From NCBI RefSeq assembly GCF_000147815.2, contig NC_015957.1, positions 7,502,001-7,566,000 on the forward strand: DNA of 64,000 nt, read 5' to 3'. Positions 1 to 21,400 of this stretch are shown in pieces (the first letter of the stretch is position 1; each line of letters starts with the position of its first letter). The notes beneath the pieces were generated by a model. It saw only the letters and a list, made by a program, of their open reading frames with translations. It was not told where the DNA came from and did not search any database. The position numbers were made by a program, and so were the translations under genes. This DNA comes from Streptomyces violaceusniger Tu 4113. Its GTDB lineage: Bacteria; Actinomycetota; Actinomycetes; Streptomycetales; Streptomycetaceae.

Positions 1-673
1 GCTTGCGCCGGGCACGGCCGGTGCGCAGCGCCTTGGCGAGGTCGCGGCGTAGTTCGCCCCGGCCCTGGACGTAGAGGGCCTGGTAGACGGTCTCGTGGAC
101 CACGTGCATCTCCGGCCGGTCGGGGAAGCGGATGCGCAGGGCCTGGCAGATCTACTCAGGGCTCCACCGTAGGTCCAGACGGTCTTGGACGAAGGCACGC
201 AGTTCGGGGTTCTGGCCGATCTTCGCGGGCTTGGGGCGGGGGCGTCGCGCATCGGCCCGGGCCTGGGCAGCGTGCGGACGGTAGTGCCACTGGCCGCGGG
301 TCCCCATGGTCCGGTTCCGGCGTATCTCCCTGCTGATGGTGGATGGGCTGCGGCCGAGTTCAGCGGCGATCGCCCGGATCGGGGCCTTCTCCCGCAGCCG
401 GTCGGCGATGTAGATCCGGTCGTCGTCGCGCAGGTACCGGGACGCGCCAGAAGGCGGCACCGTCGGCCGGACCGGAGGTGCCGCCTTCTGCTTGCGGTCG
501 GCGCTGCGCCCGTTGCGCCATCGTCGGCCGGTCTTCGCGTTGATGCCGACGATCTGACATGCCTTGCTGTTGCTCAGGCCCTGCTGCATGAGCTGGAAGT
601 ATGCCTCCCGCTCACGCAGCAGCCTCTGGCGTCCCTGAGCTACGGTCCGCAACTCCCGGATCTTGAAGTCCAT
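1..673 (-). pseudogene. IS30-family transposase, interrupted by a nonsense codon and cut by the window edge
   Basis: Reading begins at the ATG ending at 673. The N-terminal part has an IS30-type helix-turn-helix (TISREIRRNR) followed by a second arginine-rich segment and RWSPE. At 152-154 the frame reaches TAG where IS30 proteins usually have glutamine (WSPEQI), so this looks like a single CAG to TAG change. The same frame then continues open to the window start with family-like sequence (VVHETVYQALYVQGRGELRR). The remaining catalytic DDE part lies outside the window. Sequence around 684-715 (TGTTGCGACGACCACTAGAA) probably belongs to the element's terminal inverted repeat. The element lies beyond the terminator of the PKS operon and marks the downstream edge of that block. 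Confidence 0.8.
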
Positions 674-807
674 CGCATCCCCTGAACTGGGGTGTTGCGA
701 CGACCACTAGAACGCAAGGGTGCTCGGCAGGCCTTCGCGATGTCCTGCTCGAAGAGAGCCTGCCGCACACCTGTGGGCGCAACAGCGGGACCTGGTCGGA
801 CGGCGAT

Positions 808-839
808 GCGGGGTTGCCGGCCGGGACCGGCAACCCCGC
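808..839 (-). terminator. Strong intrinsic-type hairpin ending the PKS-dehydrogenase operon
   Basis: A perfect 13-bp stem (808-820 with 827-839) and a 6-nt loop lie 18 bp beyond the stop of the SDR gene at 858. All upstream genes to about 30962 read toward it, so it is the probable end of the operon. Confidence 0.75.
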
Positions 840-857
840 CTCGCGCCCGGAGAAACG

Positions 858-1679
858 CTACGGGGTGGTGAAGCCGGCGTCGATCGGCAGCGCGATACCC
901 GTGACGTAGCGCGCCTCGTCCGAGACCAGCCAGGCGACCGCGCCGCTGACGTCGCTGGAGTCCAGCATCGTCACGTCGAGGATGTGCCCGACCTCGGCGC
1001 CGGTCGTCGGCGGCTTGGTGTGCACCGCCTTGATCGCGTCGTTGACGAGCAGCGGGGTGCGGACGCCGGTGGTGTGGATCGAGTTGACGCGGATGTTGTG
1101 CGGGCCGAGCCACCGGGTCCACGCCCGGGACAGGCCGAGCAGCGCGTGCTTGGCGGCGACGTAGCCTTCGGCGCCACCGGTCGTGCTGCCGATCTTGCCG
1201 CTCAGGCCCATCACCGAGCTGATGACGACGACGGAGCCGCCCTTGCCGTACTCGATCATCTTCGGCGCCGCGGCGTGCACGGTGTTCCACGCGCCGATCG
1301 TGTTGATCTCAAGCTGGTCCCGGAACGCCTGCTCGTTGCTCGTCGACGGATGCGCCATGCCCACCCCCGCGTTGGTGATGAGGATGTCCAGGCTGCCCAG
1401 CTCCGCGGTGCCGCGTTCGACGGCCGCCCGCAGCGCCTCCGCGTCGCGCGTGTCGGCCTGCGCCGCCACGGCCCGGCGCCCGAGCTTCTCCACCTGGGCG
1501 ACCGTCTCGGCGAGGTCGTCCTCGGAGGCGAGGGAGTAGGCCAAGGTGTCGATGTTCTGGCAGATGTCCACCAGGATCAGGTCGGCGCCTTCCTCGGCCA
1601 GCCGCAGGGCATGGCTACGGCCCTGTCCGCGCGCCGCGCCCGTGATCATGGCCACCTTGCCCTCGAGTCGTCCGGTCAT
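858..1679 (-). CDS. Mycofactocin-type SDR family oxidoreductase
   Basis: A 273-aa short-chain dehydrogenase/reductase that should oxidise or reduce a hydroxyl/carbonyl with a nicotinamide cofactor. The Rossmann glycine motif TGAARGQG is at residues 13-20, NAGV follows strand 4, serines 154-155 precede the catalytic Y173-x3-K177 (YVAAK). The stretch VDICQNIDTLAY with the long insert before EDLAETV is characteristic of the mycofactocin-coupled SDR subfamily, whose members hold a non-exchangeable NAD and pass electrons to the peptide-derived cofactor mycofactocin. That assignment rests on pattern recognition, not a search. The start at 1679 gives the usual M-x-G-R-L-x-G-K-V opening; the open frame upstream overlaps the aldehyde dehydrogenase in another frame and is not used. 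It is last of a PKS-ADH-ALDH-SDR series and is probably a tailoring or aldehyde-handling enzyme of that pathway. Confidence 0.88.
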   Translation of the reverse strand: MTGRLEGKVAMITGAARGQGRSHALRLAEEGADLILVDICQNIDTLAYSLASEDDLAETVAQVEKLGRRAVAAQADTRDAEALRAAVERGTAELGSLDILITNAGVGMAHPSTSNEQAFRDQLEINTIGAWNTVHAAAPKMIEYGKGGSVVVISSVMGLSGKIGSTTGGAEGYVAAKHALLGLSRAWTRWLGPHNIRVNSIHTTGVRTPLLVNDAIKAVHTKPPTTGAEVGHILDVTMLDSSDVSGAVAWLVSDEARYVTGIALPIDAGFTTP

Positions 1680-1750
1680 GTGTTGTCCACTCCATTTCTC
1701 ATACGTTCCTCGTAACCGCCGGGTGCCGTCCACCCGGACCCCGGCGGCGG

Positions 1751-3202
1751 TCAGGCCGGCTGGTCGACATAGATCGACTTCAGGACCTGGTAGGCGGCGA
1801 GTCCTTCCGGGCCCAGCTCGTAGCCGAGCCCGCTCGCCTTCCGGCCGCCGAGCGGCGCGACCGGATCGTTGGCATAACCGTTCACCCCGATCGAGCCGGT
1901 CCGTACCCGACGGGCGAGGGCCAGGCCACGCTCGGCGTCGGAGGTCCACACCGAACCGCCGAGGCCGTAGTCGCTGTCGTTGGCGATCGCCACCGCTTCG
2001 TCCTCGTCGGCGTACGGAATGATCGAAAGAACCGGTCCGAAGATCTCCTCCTGGGCGATCGCGGACTTGTTGTCCACATCGGCGAACACGGTCGCGTCGA
2101 CGTACCAGCCGCGGTCCGCCCACGAAGGGCGGCCGCCGCCGGTGGTGAGACGGGCACCGTCGCTGATGCCTTTGGCGATGTAGGACTCGACCCGGTCCCG
2201 CTGCCGGGCGGACACCAGGGGGCCCAGTTGGGTCGCCGGTTCGAGCGGGTCGCCCACCACGAGCGTGCGCGCCATCTCGGTGACGGCGTCGACCACGTCG
2301 GCGTACCGGGCGCGGGGTGCCAGGATCCTGGTGCCGAGCCAGCAGATCTGGCCGTTGTTGACCAAGGTGGCCTGGAAGAACCGGTCCATCATGCCGGTGA
2401 GGTCGGCGTCCTCCAGCACGACCGCGGCGGACTTCCCGCCCAGCTCCACCGAGACGGGCCGCAGCAGCCGGCCGCAGGTCTCCGCGACCGTCCGGCCGAC
2501 GGCGGTCGAGCCGGTGAACGACACCTTGTCCACGCCGGGATGGCCGACCAGATGGCGGCCGGTCTCCGGTCCGCCGGGGACCACGTTGATCAGCCCGGCC
2601 GGCAGGGAGGCCGCCACGGCGGCCTCCGCCATGTGGAACGCGTCGAGCACCGTCTCCGGGGACGGCTTCAGCACCACCGAGCACCCCGCCGCCAGGGCCG
2701 GGGCGATCTTCATGAAGGTGACCCCCTGTGGCACGTTCCACGGGACGACCGCCGCGACCACGCCCACCGGCTCGGCGACGACGATCGCCTGGCCGCCGAG
2801 CATGCCGGCCCGGTGGTCATCGCTTTCTGCTCCGGCGGCCAGCGCAGCGTAATAACGCAGCAGCAACGGTGGTGCCGAACTCTCCAGAACGCCGGACAGG
2901 CTGATTGGCATGCCGTTCTGCAGGCTGACCCGCCGGGCGATCTCGGGGCCGTGGTCCTGCAGGGCTGCCGCGAACCGGCCCAGCGCCTCGGCTCGGGCCT
3001 TCGGCGTCCAGTGCCGCCACCCGGCCGGGTCGTCGAAGGCGGCGCGGGCCGCGGCGACGGCCGCGTCCACATCCGCCGGGTGCGCCTCCGGCACGCTTCC
3101 GACGAGCTCTTCCGCGCCCGCGGCGTGCACCTGGATGCGGTGCTCCGTCTTCGGCGCGACCCACTCACCGCCGATGTAGAAGTCGTTGTAGTGGATTGCC
3201 AT
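1751..3202 (-). CDS. NAD(P)-dependent aldehyde dehydrogenase
   Basis: A 483-aa cytosolic ALDH-superfamily enzyme that oxidises an aldehyde to the carboxylic acid. Visible signatures are the cofactor-binding FTGST loop, VELGGKSA with general base E253, and NNGQIC with catalytic nucleophile C287; the 34-residue spacing of these two is normal, as is the total length. The start at 3202 gives MAIHYNDFYIGGEWV, a standard ALDH N-terminus. It lies 70 bp after the alcohol dehydrogenase and 71 bp before the SDR on the same strand, so an alcohol to aldehyde to acid sequence is plausible. The substrate cannot be read from sequence; a polyketide side chain or starter-unit precursor are both possible. Confidence 0.92.
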   Translation of the reverse strand: MAIHYNDFYIGGEWVAPKTEHRIQVHAAGAEELVGSVPEAHPADVDAAVAAARAAFDDPAGWRHWTPKARAEALGRFAAALQDHGPEIARRVSLQNGMPISLSGVLESSAPPLLLRYYAALAAGAESDDHRAGMLGGQAIVVAEPVGVVAAVVPWNVPQGVTFMKIAPALAAGCSVVLKPSPETVLDAFHMAEAAVAASLPAGLINVVPGGPETGRHLVGHPGVDKVSFTGSTAVGRTVAETCGRLLRPVSVELGGKSAAVVLEDADLTGMMDRFFQATLVNNGQICWLGTRILAPRARYADVVDAVTEMARTLVVGDPLEPATQLGPLVSARQRDRVESYIAKGISDGARLTTGGGRPSWADRGWYVDATVFADVDNKSAIAQEEIFGPVLSIIPYADEDEAVAIANDSDYGLGGSVWTSDAERGLALARRVRTGSIGVNGYANDPVAPLGGRKASGLGYELGPEGLAAYQVLKSIYVDQPA

Positions 3203-3272
3203 GCGGCCTCGCCTGTCCTCGCGTGTCCTCGATTGGGAAGGGCCATCCGGTGTGCGCGCCGGGAGGGCCGGG

Positions 3273-4372
3273 TCACTGATGCGTGAGCACCACCTTGACC
3301 GCGTCCCCGCGCGTCTGCGTCAGGACCGCCTCGTTGATGTCGGCGAACGGCACCGTGGTGACCATGCGGTCGATCGGGAACCGGCCCTGGAGATACCGGT
3401 CGAGCAGCCAGGGGATGAACGTGTGCGGGTCGCTGTCGCCCTCGACGGACCCGGCCACCGTCAGCCCGAGGATCTGGCTCAGGCCGAGGCTCAGCGGCAG
3501 TACGGCGGTCGGGTCCGACGGGACGCCGAGCAGGGCGATGGCGCCGCGCTTGGCCATGGCCTGCACGACCTCGCCGAGCACCGCCGGCTTGGCGGTCGTG
3601 TCCACCGCGTACCGGACGCCCCGCGGCACGATCTCGCGGATCTGCTCATGGAGCTTCCCGGCCACCGGGTCGAGGCCATGGGTCGCGCCGAGGTCCTTCG
3701 CGGCCAGCCGCCGCGACTCCAGCGGTTCCGCCACGACGATGGTCTGCGCACCGGCGAGCACGGCGGCCATCACGGCGCTCAGACCGACCGAGCCGGCCCC
3801 GAGGATCAGCACCGAGCCACCCGGCTGGACGTTGAGCGACCTCAGCACCGCCCCGGCCCCGGTCTGGATGCCGCAGCCCAGCGGCGCGGCCAGCGCCAGC
3901 GGCACCTCGGTGGGGATCTTCACCACGGACCTGGCGCCGGCCACGGCGTGCGAGGCGAAACTCGACTGGCCGAGGAAGTTCGAGCCGAGCGGCTCGCCGT
4001 CCAGGCTCAGCGTCCCGCTGCCGTCGAGGCGCGAGCCGACGAAGTTCCGGGCGATGAAGGTGTCGCAGTAGGAGGGCACGCCGTCACGGCAGTTGCCGCA
4101 CTCGCCGCAACTGTCGAACGAAAGGCATACGTGGTCGCCGACCGCGAGGCCGGACACGCCGGCCCCCACGGAGCGCACGATGCCGCTCCCCTCGTGGCCC
4201 AGGACGCCGGGCAACGGAAAGGGCGTGTGCCCGTGCTGGACCGCCACGTCGGTGTGGCACAGGCCGGAGCCGTGCAGCTCGACCAGCACCTCGTCCCGGC
4301 CCGGGTCGACGATCTCGACCTCCTTGAGGACGAACGGGGACCCGACCCGGTCGAGCACTGCTGCGGTGATGT

Positions 4373-4376
<4 letters not shown>
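3273..4376 (-). CDS. Zinc-dependent alcohol dehydrogenase (MDR superfamily, aryl/benzyl-alcohol-DH-like)
   Basis: A 367-aa medium-chain dehydrogenase. Catalytic zinc ligands are C40 (GLCHTD) and H61-E62 (GHEGSG), with the third ligand in the LGCG segment; structural zinc ligands are C90, C93, C96 and C104. The nucleotide-binding motif is LGAGSVGLSA. The composition and the sequence NITAAVLDRVGSPF resemble NAD-dependent benzyl-alcohol/aryl-alcohol dehydrogenases, which interconvert primary alcohols and aldehydes. Its ATG (4374-4376) overlaps the PKS stop as ATGA, so translation is coupled to the upstream PKS gene and the enzyme is very likely part of the same pathway. No truncation or missing ligand is seen. 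Confidence 0.92.
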
Positions 4377-15418
<11,042 letters not shown>

Positions 15419-15446
15419 TGAAGGAAAGTCCTCGCAGTATTCGTTG

Positions 15447-18400
15447 TCACTCGTGGTCGGCAGTCGACGAAGAATCGGACATCCAACTGGTCTCCTGGTC
15501 GACCATGGAGAACAGTTCGTCGTCGGAGGCGGCGTCGATGTCGTCCCGCTGCGCGGCGGGCGAGCTGTCGTATCCGTTGGTTCCCTCGGCGGTCGCGAGC
15601 ACCTGCCGCAGCATCGCTTCCAGGTCGTCGCGGACCGCCGGGTCGGCGGCGAACGCCTGCAACCGCTCCTTGAGCTCCTGCAGCCCGGCCGCCACGGCCT
15701 CGTCGCCGCCCAGTTCCTCGGCCAGGTGGTCGACGAGCTTGTTGGGGCTGGGGTAGTCGAAGACGAGCGTCGCGGGGAGCGCGAGGCCGGTGATCTTCTG
15801 TAGCCGGTTGCGCAGTTCGACCGCGGCGAGCGAGTCGAAGCCGGCGTCACGGAACGCCTGGGCGGGGTCGACGTCCTTGGCGCTGTCGTGGCCCAGGACG
15901 GCCGCGGTGTGCTCCCGGACCAGGGTCATCAGGTGTTCGCGCCGCTCCTCGGCGGGCAGTGCCGCCATACGGTGGGCAAGCTCCGGGCCCTCGTCCTCAC
16001 CGGCTGCCTCCGGAGCCGGCGCGGCCTCGGGGAGCAGGGCGAAGAGGTTGCTGGGCCGCGCCAGGGTGAACGCCGGGGCGAACGTGCCCCAGTCCATGTC
16101 GGTGACGGTGACGGTGGTCTCGTCGTCCTCGACGACCCGCTGCAACGCGGTGACGGCGAGGTCGGGCGCCATGGCCGAGACGCCGAGGCGCTGGAGGCCA
16201 TGGCCCTCGGAGCTGTCCGCGGCCATCCCGGCCTCGGCCCAGGTGCCCCAGGCCACCGACGTGGCGGTACGACCGAGCGCCCGCCGGTACTCGGCCAGGC
16301 TGTCCAGGCAGGCGTTGCCCGCCGCGTATCCGCCCTGGCCGCTGCCTCCCCACGACGCCGCGCCCGAGGAGAACAACACGAACGCGTCCAGCTCCAGGTC
16401 GGCGGTCAGCTCGTCAAGGAGCAGCGCGCCGCCGGCCTTGACCCGCAGCTCGCCCGCCAGTTGGTCGGGGGTCATGGACTCCACGGGAGTGAACGCGTTG
16501 CCCACACCCGCGGCATGCACCACCGTCCGCAGCGGCAGGTCGGCCGGTACACCGGCGAGGGCTTCGGTCATCACCGACCGGTCGGCCACGTCGCCGGCGA
16601 GCATGGTCACGCGTGCCCCCGCGTCTTCGAGTTCGGCCCGCAGGTCCACCGTACCGGGGGCCTCGGCGCCCCGGCGTGACAGCAGCACCACATGCTCGGC
16701 GCCCCGGTCCACCAGCCACCGGGCCACGTACCCGCCGATGCCGCCGGTGCCGCCGGTGATGAGCGCCGTGCCGCTCGTACGCCACGGCTCCCCGGCACCG
16801 TCCCGGCCGGTCGCGTGCACCAGCCGGCGGGCGAGGACGCCCGACGAGCGGATCGCGAGCTGGTCCTCGCCGTGGTCCGCGGACAGCACACCGGACAGGT
16901 GAGCGGTCACGGTCTGGTCGAGATCCTCGGGGAGGTCGACGAGGCCGCCCCACAGGCCGGGCAGCTCCAGTGCCGCGACCCGGCCGAGGCCCCACACCCC
17001 GCCGTGCCAGACGCCGTCGACCTGATCGCCCGGCCTGGCCGCGACCGCCCGGCGGGTGAGCACCCACAGCGGTGCGGCCAGCTCGGACTCGCGCACCGCC
17101 TGGACCAGGCGCAGCGTCGCCGCGATCCCGGCCTCCTCGGCGGGCGGCAGCCACACCACGGCGGTGCAGCCGACGCCCTCGGCGGCCACCCGGTCGGTGT
17201 CCGCCGCGTCGGCCTCCAGCACCGTGATGTCCGTGCCGAGCGCGGCCACGACAGCGGAGACCCAGGGGTCGTCGCCGGTGGGCACGATCACCAGTCGGCG
17301 GCCCGCCGTGGCGTCCTGCGGAATGCCGTCGACGGGGACCCACCGCTGGCGGTAGCGCCAGTGGTCGGCCGTCATCTCGCGGCGGCGGCGCTCGCGCCAG
17401 TCCAGCAGGGCCGGGGCGACGCCTGAGACCACGTCGTCGTCGACACCCAGCGACCGGGCCAGTTGCCCGCCCTCGACGGACTCCCAGAACATGGCGTCCA
17501 GCGGGTCACGGCTCGTCACCTGCTCGGACTCCGCGACGGCCGCAGGCCAGTACCGGCGCCGCTGGAACGCGTAGGTCGGCAGGTCCACCCGGCCGGGCTT
17601 CCGTCCGCCGAACAGCTCGTCCCAGACGACCGGCACGCCCCGCACGAACAGGTCACCGGCAGCCACCAGCGCGGTCCGCAAGCCGTCGCGGTCCTTGCGC
17701 ATCAACGCCACGGCCACCGCGCCGGCGGCATCCGTCCGCGCCAGACCGGCCACGACCCCGTCCGGGCCCGCATCGACGAAGGTGTCCACACCCTGCCCGG
17801 CCAGCCACGCCAGCCCATCAGCGAAACGCACCGCCGACCGCACCTGCCGCGCCCAGTACCCCGGCGACGACATGTCCGCAGGCTCACCCGTCAGGTTCGA
17901 CACCACCGGGATCTGCGGCAGGGAGAAGGACACATCCGCGATCTCCGCCATGAAATCGTCCAGCATCGGCTCCATCAGCACCGAGTGGAACGCGTGCGAG
18001 ACCCGCAGCCGGGTCGTCTTCACACCCTGCGCCGTGAAGTGCTCCCCGACCTCCATGACAGCGGCCCTGGCACCGGAAACCACCACCGACCCCGGCGCGT
18101 TGACCGCCGCGATCGACACGTCCTCGGACAGGTAGGGCAGCACCTCCTCCTCGGGCGCGGCGATGGCCACCATCGCACCACCCGCCGGAAGAGCCTGCAT
18201 CAGCCGGGCACGCGCAACCACCAGCCGACAGGCGTCCACCAGCTCGAAGACCCCTGCCACATGGGCGGCGGCCACCTCACCGATCGAGTGCCCCAACAGG
18301 TAGTCCGGGACCACGCCGAAGGACTGAAGCAGGCGGAACAGCGCCACCTCGACCGCGAACAGCGCGGGCTGCGCCCACCCCGTCGCGTTCAGCACCTCGG

Positions 18401-21400
18401 CATCCTCACCCCAGATCACATCCCGCAGCGGGGACTCCAGGTGCCGGTCAAGCTCCGCCACCACCTCGTCAAAGGCCGCCGCGAACACCCCCGACTCCCC
18501 ATACAACCGGCGCCCCATGCCCAGCCGCTGCGCACCCTGACCAGCGAACAGCACCGCCACCCGGCCACCCGGCCGGGCCACCCCCTCCACCGCGTTCGCC
18601 ACCGGCTCCCCAGCAGCCACCGCCCGCAGACCAGCCCTCAACTCGTCACGATCAGCACCCACGACCACCGCACGATGGTCGAACAGCGAACGAGACAACA
18701 ACGCCGCACCCACACCCACCGGGTCCAGCGACTCCACCGCCGACACCAGACGCTCGGCCTGCCCCCGCAGCGCCTGCTCAGAACGGGCCGACACCACCCA
18801 CACCGACCCCCCATCGCCCCCGGCTTCAACCTCGGGCTCGACGGCAGGCACGGCCTCCAGAATCACATGCGCGTTCGTCCCCGAGATACCGAACGAGGAG
18901 ACACCCGCACGCCGCGGACGCCCCGTCTCCGGCCAGGGCTGCTCCTGGGTCAGCAGCCGTACCCGGCCCTGGCTCCAGTCGACATGTGTGCTCGGCTCGT
19001 CCACATGCAGCGTCCGCGGCAGCACACCGTGCCGCATCGCCAGCACCATCTTGATCACACCCGCGACACCGGCCGCCGCTTGCGTGTGGCCCAGGTTCGA
19101 CTTGATCGCGCCGAGAAACAGCGGCCGGTCCTCCGGACGGTCCTGACCGTAGGTGGCCAGCACCGCCTGCGCCTCGATCGGGTCGCCCAGGGTGGTACCG
19201 GTGCCGTGCGCCTCTACGGCGTCCACGTCGGTGGGTGACAGACCCGCGGCGGCCAGGGCCTGCCGGATCACCCGCTGCTGCGACGGACCGTTCGGCGCCG
19301 TCAACCCGTTGGAGGCGCCGTCCTGGTTGACCGCGCTGGACCGCATGACCGCCAGTACGCGGTGACCGTTGCGGCGGGCGTCCGAGAGACGTTCCAGCAC
19401 CATGATGCCGGCGCCCTCGGACCAGCCCGTGCCGTCGGCCGACTCGGCGAACGCCTTGCAGCGGCCGTCGGCCGCGAGGCCGCCCTGGCGGCTGAACTCG
19501 ACGAACGTGCCCGGGGTGGCCATCACAGTGACGCCACCGGCCAGCGCGAGGCTGCTCTCGCCCGCCCTCAGGGACTGCCCGGCCAGGTGCATGGCGACCA
19601 GCGACGACGAGCACGCGGTGTCGACGGTGACGGCCGGGCCCTCCAGTCCGAGGACGTACGACACCCGGCCGGACAGGACGCTCTGCTGGCCACCGGTCAA
19701 CAGCTGGGCCTGCGCGTCCCCACCGGCCTGGGCGACGAGGTCGCCGTATCCGGAGTGGTAGCTGCCGACGAACACCCCGGCCGGGGTTCCGCCGAGGACG
19801 GTGGGGTCGATCCCGGCGTGTTCGAGGGCTTCCCAGGCCACTTCGAGGATCAGGCGCTGCTGCGGGTCCATGGCCACGGCTTCCCGCGGGGAGATGCCGA
19901 AGAACCCGGCGTCGAAGTCCGCGGCGGCGGTCAGGAAGCCGCCCTCGCTGGCCACTGCCGTGTTCGGACGGCTGCCCGTCGGGTCGTACAGGCCGTCCAC
20001 GTCCCAGCCGCGGTCCGCCGGGAACGGCGTCATCGCGTCGGTACCGGTGGTGACCAGGTTCCACAGGTCGTCCGGGCTCTCCACGCCGCCCGGGTAACGG
20101 CAGGCCATGCCGACGACCACGACTGGGTCGTCGGTGACCGACACCAGGGCCGGCAGTTCCTGCCGGGTCGCGGACTCGGTGGCGTCGCCGAACCGCTCGG
20201 CCAGGTGGCCCACCAGCCGCGTCGCGTTCGGATAGTCGAAGACCAGCGTGGCCGGCAGCGACAGCCCGGTCGCGGTCTGGAGCCGGTTGCGCAGCTCGAC
20301 CGCGGTCAACGAGTCGAAGCCGATCTCCCGGAACGCCTGGCCCGGATCGACCTGCTCGCCGCTCTGGTGGCCGAGGACGACGGCCACGTGGTCGCGCACC
20401 AGAGCGAACAGGTGCTGGTCGCGCTGCTGAACGGTGAGCCCCGCCAACTGCCGGGCGAGGCCGCCGGACTGTTGCCGGTCACCGGCCACCGCCCGCCGCG
20501 GCCTGGCACCCACCAGCGTCCTGAGCATGACCGGCAGGTCAGCCTGGCCGCGCAGCACTGAGGCGTCCATCCGGGTCAGCGCCACCACGGGGATGTCCGC
20601 GAGAACGGCCCGGTCGAACAGCCGCATGCCCTGCGCCACCGACAGCGGCGGCATACCGGAGCTGCGCATCCGGCACAGGTCGGCTTCCGACAGTGTGCCG
20701 GTCAGGCCGACCTCCGGGGTCCACGGCCCCCAGGCCATCGACACACCGGGCAGCCCCTCGTGCCGACGCCGCGCGACCAACGCATCCAGGAACACGTTCC
20801 CCGCCGCGTAATTGCCCTGCCCCGGACTGCCGATCAGACCCGACATCGAGGAGAACACCGCGAACAGCGACAGATCCAGGCCCCGGGTCAGCTCGTGCAG
20901 ATGCCAGGCCGCATCCACCTTCGGCGCCAGCACCGGAGCAAGCCGGTCAGCCGTCAACGAGGAGATCACCCCGTCGTCGACGACACCCGCGGTGTGCACC
21001 ACACCCGTCAGCGGACACTCCGCCGGTATCTCCGCCAGCACCCCGGCCAGAGCCTCACGGTCACTGACATCGCACGCGGCGACCCTGACCCGCGCCCCCT
21101 CCCCGGACAGCTCCGCCACCAGCTCCCCGGCCCCCGGCGCCGCCGACCCACGCCGCGACACCAGCACCAGATCCCGCACACCATGAACCATCACCAGATG
21201 CCTGGCCACCTCACCGCCCAGCCCACCGGTACCACCGGTGACCAGCACCGTCCCCTCCCCCATCAGCCGCTGCCGCACCCTCAGCACAATCTTGCCCACA
21301 TGCCGCGCCTGGCTCATGTACCGGAACGCCTCCGGCGCCTGCCGCACATCCCACTCCACCGTCGGAAGCGGCTCCAGCACCCCCGCCTCGAACAGACCCA

